This document shows positions 40,931-49,776 of a stretch of 64,000 bases of DNA, piece after piece. The translations under genes and the position numbers were made by a program. The DNA is from Arthrobacter sp. SLBN-83 (lineage in GTDB: Bacteria > Actinomycetota > Actinomycetes > Actinomycetales > Micrococcaceae), in the NCBI RefSeq assembly GCF_006715285.1, contig NZ_VFMX01000001.1:1178001-1242000 (forward strand), read 5' to 3'. The stretch's first letter is position 1, and each line of letters starts with the position of its first letter. The notes beneath the pieces were generated by a model. The model ran no database searches, was not told the DNA's origin, and worked only from the letters and a program-made list of their open reading frames with translations.

Positions 40931-41614
40931 ATGCAGGAACTCGGCGTCGTCCACACCAACATCACGCGCGCGGACGAAAAGGACGTCAAAGCACTGTCCT
41001 CGTTCGGTGTCAGCACCGTCCACGAGGCCATGGGCCGGCTGGGCCTGATGCGCCCCTACATCCGCCCCGTCTACCCCGGCGCCGCAATGTGCGGCACCGC
41101 CGTCACAGTCCTGCTCCAGCCCGGGGACAACTGGATGCTGCACGTCGCCGCCGAGCAGGTCCGGCCCGGAGACGTCGTCGTCGCAGCCTGCACCACCGAA
41201 AGCGAAGACGGATTCTTCGGAGACCTCCTGGCCACCTCCCTCAGCGCCCGCGGCGCAAAAGGCCTCATCATCGACGGCGGCTGCCGCGACGTGGCCGCCC
41301 TCCAAGCCATGGACTTCCCCGTCTTCAGCCGCGCCATCAACTCCAAAGGCACCGTCAAAGCCACCCTCGGCTCCGTCAACATCCCCGTGGTCTGCGCCAA
41401 CGCCCTGGTCAATCCCGGCGACGTAGTGATCGCCGACGTCGACGGCGTCGTAGTGGTTCCCGCATCCCGCGCCGCCGAAGTGGCGGAAGCCGCCCGCAAA
41501 CGCGAGGACAACGAAGAGGGCAAACGCCGGCGCTTCGCCAATGGAGAGCTCGGCCTGGACATCTACAACATGCGCGGCCCCCTCGAAGCCGCCGGACTCC
41601 GTTATGTCGACTGA
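40931..41614 (+). CDS. ligK: 4-carboxy-4-hydroxy-2-oxoadipate aldolase (LigK/GalC-like)
   Basis: A 227-residue class II aldolase of the RraA/HMG-aldolase fold. Motifs are STVHEAMGRLG, CGTAVTVL, the metal-site GGCRDVAAL and GDVVIADVDGVVVVP. The enzyme cleaves 4-carboxy-4-hydroxy-2-oxoadipate to pyruvate and oxaloacetate, and often also decarboxylates oxaloacetate. AGGAGC precedes the ATG. It is the final catabolic step of the operon, feeding the TCA cycle. Confidence 0.9.
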   Translation: MQELGVVHTNITRADEKDVKALSSFGVSTVHEAMGRLGLMRPYIRPVYPGAAMCGTAVTVLLQPGDNWMLHVAAEQVRPGDVVVAACTTESEDGFFGDLLATSLSARGAKGLIIDGGCRDVAALQAMDFPVFSRAINSKGTVKATLGSVNIPVVCANALVNPGDVVIADVDGVVVVPASRAAEVAEAARKREDNEEGKRRRFANGELGLDIYNMRGPLEAAGLRYVD

Positions 41615-41666
41615 CTCCGCAGCGCCCGCACCGACGGACCAAACCTCCACCGGCCAAAGGAACCCC

Positions 41667-42587
41667 ATGGACACCGTATTCACCAAGACACCGGGCTGGC
41701 TGGACTGGTACAGCAACCCCTCCACGCCCCGCTTCAAACTTCCAGCGGGCGCTGTCGACGCACACTGCCATGTCTTCGGCCCCGGCGCCGAGTTCCCGTT
41801 CGCCCCTGAACGGAAGTACACCCCGTGCGACGCCGGCAAGGAACAGCTTTTCGCCTTGCGTGACCACTTGGGGGTGAGCAGGAATGTCATCGTGCAGGCC
41901 ACCTGCCACGGCGCCGACAACAGCGCCATGATGGACGCGGTCCAAGCCTCCAGGGGCAGGGCGCGCGGCGTGGCCACGGTACGCACTGACATCAGCAACG
42001 CCGAACTGCAGCGGCTTGACGCGGCAGGTGTACGCGGCGTCCGGTTCAACTTCCTGAAACGCCTGGTCAACGCCGCACCGCAGCAGGAACTGGCAGAAAT
42101 CGCGCGCCGAATCGCCCCGCTGGGCTGGCATGTGGTCATCTACTTCGAGGGGCAGGACCTGGAAGGCCTCGAAGGCTTCTTCGCCTCACTGCCCACCCCG
42201 CTGGTGGTGGACCACATGGGCCGCCCGGACGTCACCAAACCCGCGACCGGCCCGGAATTCGGCCGCTTCCTGCGCTTCGTGGAAAACAACGACGTGTGGG
42301 TCAAGGTCAGCTGCCCCGAGCGGCTCAGCGTTTCCGGGCCGCCGGCCCTGGACGGGGAGACGGATCCCTACCCGGATGTCGTGGCATTCGGGCGCACCGT
42401 GGTCGAGGAATTCCCCGACCGGGTGCTGTGGGGGACCGACTGGCCGCACCCGAACCTGACGGACCACATGCCCGACGACGGGTTGCTGGTGGACTACATT
42501 CCCCACGTTGCCACCAGCGCTGAGCTGCAACACAAGCTGCTGGTGAGCAATCCAATGAACCTTTACTGGCCCGGCGAAAAAGCCTAG
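41667..42587 (+). CDS. ligI: 2-pyrone-4,6-dicarboxylate hydrolase (LigI-like amidohydrolase)
   Basis: A 306-residue amidohydrolase-2 enzyme with VDAHCHVFGPG (metal-binding HxH), FNFLKRLV, VVDHMGRPD and LWGTDWPHPN, the LigI/TIM-barrel lactonase pattern. LigI opens the pyrone lactone PDC to 4-oxalomesaconate without a metal. ATG 41667 follows AAAGGA at a good distance; an in-frame ATG at 41604 overlaps the aldolase gene and would add 21 polar residues. It supplies the substrate of the tautomerase and hydratase encoded just upstream. Confidence 0.86.
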   Translation: MDTVFTKTPGWLDWYSNPSTPRFKLPAGAVDAHCHVFGPGAEFPFAPERKYTPCDAGKEQLFALRDHLGVSRNVIVQATCHGADNSAMMDAVQASRGRARGVATVRTDISNAELQRLDAAGVRGVRFNFLKRLVNAAPQQELAEIARRIAPLGWHVVIYFEGQDLEGLEGFFASLPTPLVVDHMGRPDVTKPATGPEFGRFLRFVENNDVWVKVSCPERLSVSGPPALDGETDPYPDVVAFGRTVVEEFPDRVLWGTDWPHPNLTDHMPDDGLLVDYIPHVATSAELQHKLLVSNPMNLYWPGEKA

Positions 42588-42629
42588 CCAGCCGCCCAAG
42601 CTTCCCCAACGATTGCCCCAAGGATTCCA

Positions 42630-44036
42630 ATGACGCATTCCAACGCGGCCAACCGCCTTGACCGGTTGCCCATCTCCAAATTCCACAAGATCGCCCTTGT
42701 TGCCGTCTCGTTCGCGTACTTCTTCGAGTTCGCCGACATCAACAGCTTCGCCACCACGGTTCCTAAGCTGATCAAACTATGGGGCGTCACCGTCAACCAG
42801 GTGGCCTACGTGACCTCCGCGTCCTTCGTGGGCATGTTCTTCGGTTCCCTCATCGCCAGTTGGATGGCAGACCGCTGGGGACGCAAGAACGCCCTGGTGA
42901 TCACCACGCTCTGGTACGCAGTGTTCTCCCTCATCGCGGCCTTCTCATGGGACATCGTGTCCCTCGGCGTCTTTCGGGTCCTGACATCAGCCGGGCTGTC
43001 GGCGATGACCGTGGTGGCGGTCATCTACGTCAATGAGCTGTTTCCCGCCGCCATGCGCGGCAAGTACCAGGCGTACGCAATTGTCATCGGCATCTGCGGC
43101 ACGCCGGCCACCAACCTCATCGCCAGCCTCGTCGTTCCCCTGTCTGATTGGAGCTGGCGCCTCGTCTACGTGTGGGGCGCACTGGGCATCCTCTTCATCC
43201 TCTTCACCCGGCGCCTCAAGGAATCCCCGCGCTGGTACGAAAACAAAGGCGACTACGCCAAGGCAGACGCCATCCTGAACCAAATCGAGGCAACCGTCAG
43301 CGCGGAGAAGGGTGCACTCCCCGAGCCCGCCGCGCCTGTTGAAACTCCCAAGGCCACCAAGGCACCCCTGACGCTTCTACTGCAGAAGAAGTACCTCGCC
43401 CCGACCATCCTGCTGACCATCCTCTGGGTCACTCAGACCATCGGTTTCTTCGGCTACTCCAGCTGGGCTCCGACGCTCCTTGCCAAGGAAGGCTTCAGCG
43501 TGGAGAACTCCATTTTCTACGTGGCGCTGACCACCGTGGGCGCACCACTGGGCTCCTACCTCGCTTCCCTGGTCACCGACCGATTCGAACGGAAGTGGTG
43601 CCTGGTGGTCTTCGGCAGCGTCATCGCTGTCTGCGGCCTGCTCTACGGCCTCACGTTCAACCCGGTCCTCATCGTCCTGTTCGGTTTCCTGGTCAACCTG
43701 TTTGAGCGCGGCTACACGGCATTGGCCTACGCCTACTCCCCCGAACTGTTCGACACCACCGGGCGGTCTATGGGCACCGGCATCTCCTACGGGCTTGGAC
43801 GGCTGTCCAACGCAGCAGGCCCGCTGATCATTGCGGCCCTTTACAACGGCAGCGGCTACCAAAGCGTGTTCATCTTCATCGCCGGCACCTGGATGTTTGG
43901 CGCTGTGGCCCTTGCCATTTTCGGCCCAGCTACCCGCAAGGCCAGGTTGTTCGCCGCGGCAGGGGCGAACCCCGCAGCAGGTCCTTTGGACGGAACGGCG
44001 TCCGTGACCGCACCCAGGGGAGGCCAGCAAAAGTAG
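42630..44036 (+). CDS. MFS transporter (aromatic/organic acid:H+ symporter type)
   Basis: A 468-residue transporter with 12 predicted membrane helices. The loop 2-3 signature reads WMADRWGRKNALV and its repeat after helix 8 reads SLVTDRFERKWCLV. The central loop RRLKESPRWYENKG is typical of the sugar/metabolite symporter branch that includes aromatic-acid transporters. It ends the pathway operon 43 bases after ligI and probably imports the pathway substrate, for example PDC or another pyrone or tricarboxylate (inference). A strong hairpin follows the stop. Confidence 0.88.
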   Translation: MTHSNAANRLDRLPISKFHKIALVAVSFAYFFEFADINSFATTVPKLIKLWGVTVNQVAYVTSASFVGMFFGSLIASWMADRWGRKNALVITTLWYAVFSLIAAFSWDIVSLGVFRVLTSAGLSAMTVVAVIYVNELFPAAMRGKYQAYAIVIGICGTPATNLIASLVVPLSDWSWRLVYVWGALGILFILFTRRLKESPRWYENKGDYAKADAILNQIEATVSAEKGALPEPAAPVETPKATKAPLTLLLQKKYLAPTILLTILWVTQTIGFFGYSSWAPTLLAKEGFSVENSIFYVALTTVGAPLGSYLASLVTDRFERKWCLVVFGSVIAVCGLLYGLTFNPVLIVLFGFLVNLFERGYTALAYAYSPELFDTTGRSMGTGISYGLGRLSNAAGPLIIAALYNGSGYQSVFIFIAGTWMFGAVALAIFGPATRKARLFAAAGANPAAGPLDGTASVTAPRGGQQK

Positions 44037-44057
44037 CGTAGGGACAACACCTAACCG

Positions 44058-44090
44058 GGAGCCCGGCGCCGCCCTGCGACGCCGGGCTCC
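44058..44090 (+). terminator. Intrinsic-type terminator hairpin
   Basis: GGAGCCCGGCG (44058-44068) pairs perfectly with CGCCGGGCTCC (44080-44090) across an 11-base loop, 22 bases after the MFS stop. Only GTCATG follows, so the T-run is weak. It separates the PDC operon from the next promoter. Confidence 0.7.
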
Positions 44091-44125
44091 GTCATGTCCG
44101 CAGTGAACGCCCCGACGACGGAGGG

Positions 44126-44153
44126 TTGACACCCGGCCACTTATGTCTAATGC
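44126..44153 (+). promoter_or_regulatory. Promoter of the ABC importer/GH63 operon
   Basis: TTGACA at 44126-44131 and TAATGC at 44148-44153 are 16 bases apart, 47 bases before the start of the binding-protein gene. Confidence 0.6.
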
Positions 44154-44155
44154 TT

Positions 44156-44167
44156 AAACGAAAGTTT
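44156..44167. promoter_or_regulatory. Candidate operator AAAC-N4-GTTT
   Basis: AAACGAAAGTTT lies immediately downstream of the -10 box, over the expected transcription start. The AAAC/GTTT arms and the GAAAGTTT core resemble sites bound by ROK regulators. The ROK gene at 49777 is the likely partner. Confidence 0.35.
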
Positions 44168-44199
44168 GTGCAGTGGCGCACACTCGATCGGAGCATTCA

Positions 44200-45543
44200 A
44201 TGAACGACCCGAAATTCCAGCCCCGACAAGGGGCCGTTTCCCGCAGAAACCTCCTTTTGGCCGGACTAGGAACGGCCATGTCAGCCCCCTTCCTCGCATC
44301 CTGCGCGGGATTTGACACCAGTGGTGCATCAGCCGGCCAAGGAACCGTGGGCTTCCTCTCCACCCAGTTCACCCCCGTGGAGGAAAAGCAACGGTATGAG
44401 GCAGTACTCAAGAAATTCGCCAAGGTCCCCACCGCGTACAACTCGGTGGACCCCGGCGTCTTCGCCTCCACGGTGACCGCCCAGGCGAGCGCCGGGAACG
44501 TAAAAACTTCGCTCCTTGGCGGACTCCACGGTGAGCTCGCCCCGCTGGCCGACTCCCTCGAGGACGTCGACGGTCTCCTCCGGGACCTGTCCGGGCGCGG
44601 ATTTACCAAGGAAATGCTCGAACTAACCAAGGTGGGCGGTTCCACCTCGCGCTATGTCCCCTGGATGCAGGCCACCTACGTTGTGGCGGTAAACAAAAAG
44701 GCCCTGGAATGGTTGCCCCCAGGCGTGGACGTCAACGACCTCACATACGAGGGCTACCTCGCGTGGGCCAAAGCCGCCAAACAGGGAGCGGGCCGGCCCG
44801 TCTTCGGGATGCCGGCGGGACCGAAGGGCCTGCACCACCGCTTCTACCAGGGTTTCCTGCTGCCCAGCTTCACCGGCGGGCAGATCACCACGTTCAGGAA
44901 CCAGGATGCCGTAGCCGCCTGGGACTACATGCAGGAACTGTGGTCCGCCATGGCGCCGGCTTCCACTAACTATGACTACATGCAGGAGCCCCTGGCGCGG
45001 GGCGAGGTGCTGGTGGCCTGGGACCATGTGGCCCGCCTGGTCAATGCCCCCGCCGACAAGCCTGACGACTGGCTCATGGTCCCCGCACCCCGCGGCCCCA
45101 AGGGACGCGGCTACATGCTGATTATTGCCGGGATGGCCCTGCCGAAGAACGGCAAGGACCGTGACCTTGCGGAAAAGGCCATCCGTGCCCTCACCGAGCC
45201 TGCGTCCCAGATCGAAACCCTGCGCAGCAATGCGTTCTTCCCGGTGGTCCAAACGGAGCTTCCCTCGGACTTAACCGGCGCCATTGCGCTCGAAGCTGCT
45301 GCAGTCCGCCGGCAGCAGCGGTCCGCCGGCGCCCTCCTGGCCCTTCCTCCAGTAGGCCTCGGCGCCAAAGAAGGGGAAGTGTCACAGATTTTCAAGAACT
45401 GCTTCCAGCAGATCTGCCTGGAAACCCGGCCCACCCAGCAGGTCCTGGACACTCAGGCAACGCAGTTGAACACCATCCTGAAGGGCTTGAATGTTCCCTG
45501 CTGGGCGCCCGATCCGATTTCCACCAAATGCGAGGTAGCGTGA
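44200..45543 (+). CDS. ABC transporter substrate-binding lipoprotein (Tat type)
   Basis: A 447-residue solute-binding protein. The N-terminus has SRRNLLLAG (residues 14-22), a hydrophobic stretch and the lipobox LASC with Cys35, i.e. Tat export and lipid anchoring. The mature domain is a family 1 carbohydrate-binding protein, though more divergent than the one at 3239. The ATG at 44200 is preceded by GGAGC. Its stop overlaps the next permease start. With the two permeases, the ATPase and the GH63-like hydrolase it forms a dedicated uptake system. Confidence 0.9.
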   Translation: MNDPKFQPRQGAVSRRNLLLAGLGTAMSAPFLASCAGFDTSGASAGQGTVGFLSTQFTPVEEKQRYEAVLKKFAKVPTAYNSVDPGVFASTVTAQASAGNVKTSLLGGLHGELAPLADSLEDVDGLLRDLSGRGFTKEMLELTKVGGSTSRYVPWMQATYVVAVNKKALEWLPPGVDVNDLTYEGYLAWAKAAKQGAGRPVFGMPAGPKGLHHRFYQGFLLPSFTGGQITTFRNQDAVAAWDYMQELWSAMAPASTNYDYMQEPLARGEVLVAWDHVARLVNAPADKPDDWLMVPAPRGPKGRGYMLIIAGMALPKNGKDRDLAEKAIRALTEPASQIETLRSNAFFPVVQTELPSDLTGAIALEAAAVRRQQRSAGALLALPPVGLGAKEGEVSQIFKNCFQQICLETRPTQQVLDTQATQLNTILKGLNVPCWAPDPISTKCEVA

Positions 45544-46436
45544 TGGCTGTAGAGGCACCCCCCACCCCCGCCGCGACAGCGGCGCCGCCACGTAGGCGCC
45601 GGATACCGCCGGCCGTGCTGCTGATTGCCCCTTCGGTGATATTCATGGCGCTTCTGCTGGGATGGCCCGTCATCCAGGGCATCCTGCAGGCCTTCAGGAA
45701 TGACCAGGGTTTCACCCTCGAGTTCGTCAACCGCATGGTGCAGGATCCATACTTCTGGCCGGCGGTACGCAACACACTGCTGCTGATCGTGGTGATGATT
45801 CCGCTGCAATTCGCCCTCGCCATTGCCATGGCTTTGATGCTGCGGAGCAATCCCCGGCTCCACAAAGTCCACTTCTTCGTATGGGCCATACCGCTGGCGC
45901 TCAGCGACCTGGCCGCGGGCCTGGTCTGGCTCGCAATCTTCAATGACCGCGGGTACCTGAACTCCGTCCTTTCCTGGTTCGGCCTCCAGGGCACCTCGTG
46001 GTTGGCCTACGACAACCAGACCAGCATGTTCATCTGCGTCCTCATCGCCGAACTGTGGCGCGCAACCTCCCTGGTGCTGATCATCGTGGTGGCGGGCCTG
46101 CAGGGCATCCCCAAGGACTACGACGAGGCCGCCCAGGTCTTCGGCGCCACGTTCTGGCAGCGCCTGCGGCACGTCACATTGCCGCTGTTGAAGCCGAGCC
46201 TCCAGGTGGCGCTGATCCTGCGGACCATTCTTGCCTTCCAGACCTTCGCGGTGGCCCAGGCGCTCACAGGCCAGAACTTTCCCCTGGTGGTGGGTGAAAC
46301 CTATCGCTGGTACACGGGGCTGCAGAACCCCAACGTCGCTGCAGCACTGGCACTCGTCATCCTCGTTGTGTCGATGCTGACGTCGATCTTCTACCTGCGG
46401 GCTCTCCGCGACAAGAACCAGGGAGGACTCCGATGA
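45543..46436 (+). CDS. Carbohydrate ABC transporter permease (MalF-like)
   Basis: A 297-residue permease with six membrane helices after a Pro/Arg-rich N-terminus. The coupling loop is YDEAAQVFGATFWQRLRHVTLP. The ATG at 45543 overlaps the stop of the binding-protein gene (TGATGG). Its own stop overlaps the next ATG by four bases. It forms the channel with the following permease. Confidence 0.92.
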   Translation: MAVEAPPTPAATAAPPRRRRIPPAVLLIAPSVIFMALLLGWPVIQGILQAFRNDQGFTLEFVNRMVQDPYFWPAVRNTLLLIVVMIPLQFALAIAMALMLRSNPRLHKVHFFVWAIPLALSDLAAGLVWLAIFNDRGYLNSVLSWFGLQGTSWLAYDNQTSMFICVLIAELWRATSLVLIIVVAGLQGIPKDYDEAAQVFGATFWQRLRHVTLPLLKPSLQVALILRTILAFQTFAVAQALTGQNFPLVVGETYRWYTGLQNPNVAAALALVILVVSMLTSIFYLRALRDKNQGGLR

Positions 46437-47272
46437 GCACCACGGTGGACACCACCCCCGTCGCCAGGAGAAAGCGAAACCGGATCCTGCTGCAGGCAGC
46501 GTGCATCGCCGTCTCACTTTTCATGCTGATCCCCATCTACCTGATCTCGCTTGCGGCGCTTTCCACCCGGGAATCGCTCAACGCTTTCCCGTTGTCGCTC
46601 CTTCCCACCAATCTTTCCGTGGACACGCTCAACGCGTTCCTCGGCTCCACCGGAATCTTCGGGGCCCTGGGCAACTCGCTGATTGTTGGCGTCGGCACAC
46701 TCCTGCTCTCGGCGCTGATCGGCGTTCCCGCAGGATATGCGCTGGCCAGGTTCGCATTCCCAGGCAAGGATCCCTACCAACTGTTCCTGCTGTTCACCCG
46801 CGCCCTGCCAATCGTGGTGCTGTCCGTCCCCCTGGCCAGGCTCTTCCTCACAGTGGATATCTACGACACGACCTACGCCGTGATCCTGCTCCACACGGCG
46901 TTGGCACTGCCCACCACCATCCTGATCTCGGCCAGCGTGTTCCTCAGCGTCCCCGTCGATGTTGAGGAAGCTGCCCGCCTGTTTGGCTGCTCACCGCTCG
47001 GGGCGTTCGGGAGGGTGGTGCTGCCCATGGCACTGCCGGGCCTCGCCGCCGCGTCGATCTTCACATTCGTCATGTCCTGGAATGAGGTGCTGGGCGCGTC
47101 GATTCTGACCCTCGACCACCGCACCCTGCCCGCGCAGGTCCTCAGCTCGCTGTCAGACTCCCCACTGGCCTACAGGTTCGCCGGCGGTTTTGCCCTGGTC
47201 ATTCCCTCGATCATCTTCATCGCCCTGATGCGCCGGTACCTCACCAACATGTGGGGCTCAACCATCCGCTAG
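46433..47272 (+). CDS. Carbohydrate ABC transporter permease (MalG-like)
   Basis: A 279-residue permease with six helices. The coupling loop is VEEAARLFGCSPLGAFGRVVLP and the C-terminal helix pair ends RRYLTNMWGSTIR. Start and stop arrangements show tight coupling with the preceding permease (ATGA). The ATPase gene follows after 39 bases. Confidence 0.92.
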   Translation: MSTTVDTTPVARRKRNRILLQAACIAVSLFMLIPIYLISLAALSTRESLNAFPLSLLPTNLSVDTLNAFLGSTGIFGALGNSLIVGVGTLLLSALIGVPAGYALARFAFPGKDPYQLFLLFTRALPIVVLSVPLARLFLTVDIYDTTYAVILLHTALALPTTILISASVFLSVPVDVEEAARLFGCSPLGAFGRVVLPMALPGLAAASIFTFVMSWNEVLGASILTLDHRTLPAQVLSSLSDSPLAYRFAGGFALVIPSIIFIALMRRYLTNMWGSTIR

Positions 47273-47311
47273 GCCCGCAGGCCTGCCAACTCTCTTTCGA
47301 AGGAGCCCATC

Positions 47312-48394
47312 GTGGCTGACATCCAGATCTCCAACCTCGTCAAGACCTATCCGGGCGGATCCGAACGCGCAACAGATGATGTGTCCCTGTCCGTACGCGA
47401 CGGTGAATTCACCGTCCTCCTCGGACCTTCCGGCTGCGGAAAGACCACCCTGCTGCGGATGATCGCGGGACTTGAACTGCCGGACTCCGGCTCCATTTCC
47501 ATCGGCGGCCGCGACGTCACGTACCTGCCGCCGAACAAGCGGAACCTGTCAATGGTGTTCCAGTCCTACGCCGTCTTCCCCCACCGGAAGGTTCGCTACA
47601 ACATCGGATTCGGGCTGAAGATGGCCAAAGTGCCGGCCGATGAAATCGAACGCAAAGTGCAGTGGGCGGCCGATCTCCTCCAGCTGGGCCCCTACCTCGA
47701 CCGTCTCCCCGCGAACCTCTCCGGCGGCCAGCGGCAGAGGGTCGCCGTGGCCAGGGCCATCGTCATGGACGCCGACGTCCTGCTGATGGATGAACCGCTC
47801 TCCAACCTTGATGCCCTGTTGCGCCTGACCTTCCGGTCCGAGCTGAAGAAGATAGTCCAGGACCTTGGCACCACCACTGTCTACGTCACGCACGACCAAA
47901 GCGAGGCGCTTTCCTTGGGCGACCAGGTGGCCGTAATGCGGAAGGGCCGGATCGCGCAGCTGGGCGACCCGCTGGACGTCTACGATGCCCCCGCCGACCG
48001 GTTCGTGGGCGGCTTCATCGGCTCCCCGCCGATGAACTTTTTGGACGCAGCAGTCAGCCACGACGGCGGCACGCTTGTCCTGGGGGAACAGCAGCTCATG
48101 GCCCCCTCCATCCTGCGTTCCTTCGCAGGCAAGGATGTCCTCCTCGGGGTCCGCGCCGAGAACGTGACGGTCAACAGCACCCGCTCTTCGGGCGATGTGG
48201 CGGCCACGGTCCTGGTGGTGGAACCGATGGGCTCAACCACCCTGCTCACCGTTGAGGTGGACGGGCACACCCTCAAGGTGCAGGCCCCGCCAACCTTCAA
48301 GACGGCACCCCACCGGACTGTCTGGCTGGGCTTTGCCCCCCAAACCATGCGCGTCTACGACCGCGAAACGTCAATGGCACTGGAGGCCTCATGA
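47312..48394 (+). CDS. Carbohydrate ABC transporter ATP-binding protein (UgpC/MsiK type)
   Basis: A 360-residue ATPase. Walker A is GPSGCGKTT (38-46), the Q-loop is VFQSYAVFPH, the signature LSGGQRQRVAVARA, Walker B VLLMDEPLSNLDA and the switch VTHDQSEA. The C-terminal ~120 residues form the TOBE/OB regulatory domain of the MalK group. The start is a GTG with GAAGGAG upstream. This importer therefore carries its own ATPase, unlike the one at 3239, and this protein might also energise other importers. It overlaps the hydrolase gene by four bases. Confidence 0.94.
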   Translation: MADIQISNLVKTYPGGSERATDDVSLSVRDGEFTVLLGPSGCGKTTLLRMIAGLELPDSGSISIGGRDVTYLPPNKRNLSMVFQSYAVFPHRKVRYNIGFGLKMAKVPADEIERKVQWAADLLQLGPYLDRLPANLSGGQRQRVAVARAIVMDADVLLMDEPLSNLDALLRLTFRSELKKIVQDLGTTTVYVTHDQSEALSLGDQVAVMRKGRIAQLGDPLDVYDAPADRFVGGFIGSPPMNFLDAAVSHDGGTLVLGEQQLMAPSILRSFAGKDVLLGVRAENVTVNSTRSSGDVAATVLVVEPMGSTTLLTVEVDGHTLKVQAPPTFKTAPHRTVWLGFAPQTMRVYDRETSMALEAS

Positions 48395-49749
48395 ACCCGA
48401 CCCAATCCCTGTCCATGGAAGAACTGCGCTCAGCAGCTGTCGAGGTCCTCAAGGTCAACGACTTGGGCACCATGACCAGCGCCGCCCCGAACCTGTATCC
48501 CCATATGTGGAGCTGGGACGCGGCTTTCGTGGCCATCGGGCTCGCACGCACCAGCGTTCCCCGGGCCGTCACGGAACTGCGCAGCCTCCTTAAAGCGCAG
48601 TGGTCCACAGGCATGATTCCGCACATCGTGTTCAGCGACAACGACACCGGATACTTCCCGGGGTTCGACCGCTGGGGAACCGAAGACGCGGCGGCCCGGC
48701 CGGAAGGCATCAAAAGCAGCGGCATCTGCCAGCCTCCCGTCCACGCCATCGCGCTGCGCCACATTGTTGACCGCGGACGGGAAAACGGCGGTGCAGACCA
48801 GGAGGTGGCCGAGGCGTTCCTGGCCGAGTCCTTTGACGGGTGGCTGGCCTGGCACCGGTGGCTGGCGACTGTCCGCGATCCCGACGGCGTAGGGCTTGTT
48901 GAAATCCATCACGGCTGGGAATCGGGTTTCGACAACTCACCCCGCTGGGACGGCCCGTACTCGCGGATCGTGCCGGGAACCGTTCCGCCCTTCACCCGCA
49001 GGGACGTCCTGCACGTTGCGGACGCCAGTGAACGGCCCGACGACACCGAATACACCAAGTACCTGTGGCTGGTGCAGCAAATGGCGGAGGTCGGGTTTAA
49101 TGACGCTGCCGTGCAGGATGTCGTGGACTTCCGTGTTCGCGACGTCTTCTTTTCCGCAATCCTGGCTGCGTCCAGCGACGTCCTTGCCGGCCTTGCCGAT
49201 GAGCTCGGCCGGGAAAACGAGGCGGGCGAACTGCGCGGCATCGCGGGCCGGTTCCGCGCGGGCGTTGCCTCGACAGTGGATCCGGAAACCGGGCTGGCGC
49301 GGGACTACGACGTGCTGGCCCGGGAGTGGATCGGCACCGAGACGGTTTCGGGCTTCGCCCCCCTCGTGGCGGGCGGGGACCCTACGCTCCTGGCTGCCCA
49401 GCGTGAACTCCTGCGCGGACCGCGGTGGATGGGCTTCCCGGGCCTGCGCTTCCCGCTGCCGCCCTCCACCTCCCCTGCCAGTGATGCCTTCCGGCCGCGG
49501 ACGTACTGGCGCGGACCCGTATGGCCCTTCCTCAACCTGCTCCTTGGCTGGTGCTCCGCCCGCGATGGCGAGGCCGCGCTCTTCGGGATGCTGAGGGCAG
49601 CGTCCCTTGACCAGCTTTCCGACCTGCAGTTCGGCGAGTACTACGAGCCGTTCACTGGAGAACCCCTCGGAAGCCTCGCCCAGGCATGGACCGCGGCTGC
49701 CGCGCTGGAATGGGTGGGATCGTATCAGGGGAACAACGAGGGCAAGTAG
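48391..49749 (+). CDS. GH63-like glucosylglycerate/mannosylglycerate hydrolase
   Basis: A 452-residue (alpha/alpha)6-barrel glycosidase of the MGH1/GH63 type. Conserved blocks are LYPHMWSWDAAFVAIGL (34-51), GWESGFDNSPRWD (175-187, likely acid Asp), TYWRGPVWPFLN (371-382) and FGEYYEPFTGEPLG (414-427, likely base Glu). This length and these motifs match the actinobacterial glucosylglycerate hydrolases and mannosylglycerate hydrolases, which release glycerate and the sugar. No signal peptide is present, so it acts on imported substrate in the cytoplasm, as expected from the linked importer. Other small alpha-glucosides remain possible. Confidence 0.82.
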   Translation: MNPTQSLSMEELRSAAVEVLKVNDLGTMTSAAPNLYPHMWSWDAAFVAIGLARTSVPRAVTELRSLLKAQWSTGMIPHIVFSDNDTGYFPGFDRWGTEDAAARPEGIKSSGICQPPVHAIALRHIVDRGRENGGADQEVAEAFLAESFDGWLAWHRWLATVRDPDGVGLVEIHHGWESGFDNSPRWDGPYSRIVPGTVPPFTRRDVLHVADASERPDDTEYTKYLWLVQQMAEVGFNDAAVQDVVDFRVRDVFFSAILAASSDVLAGLADELGRENEAGELRGIAGRFRAGVASTVDPETGLARDYDVLAREWIGTETVSGFAPLVAGGDPTLLAAQRELLRGPRWMGFPGLRFPLPPSTSPASDAFRPRTYWRGPVWPFLNLLLGWCSARDGEAALFGMLRAASLDQLSDLQFGEYYEPFTGEPLGSLAQAWTAAAALEWVGSYQGNNEGK

Positions 49750-49776
49750 GCTGGGGAACCGGGAAAGGGGGCCGGA

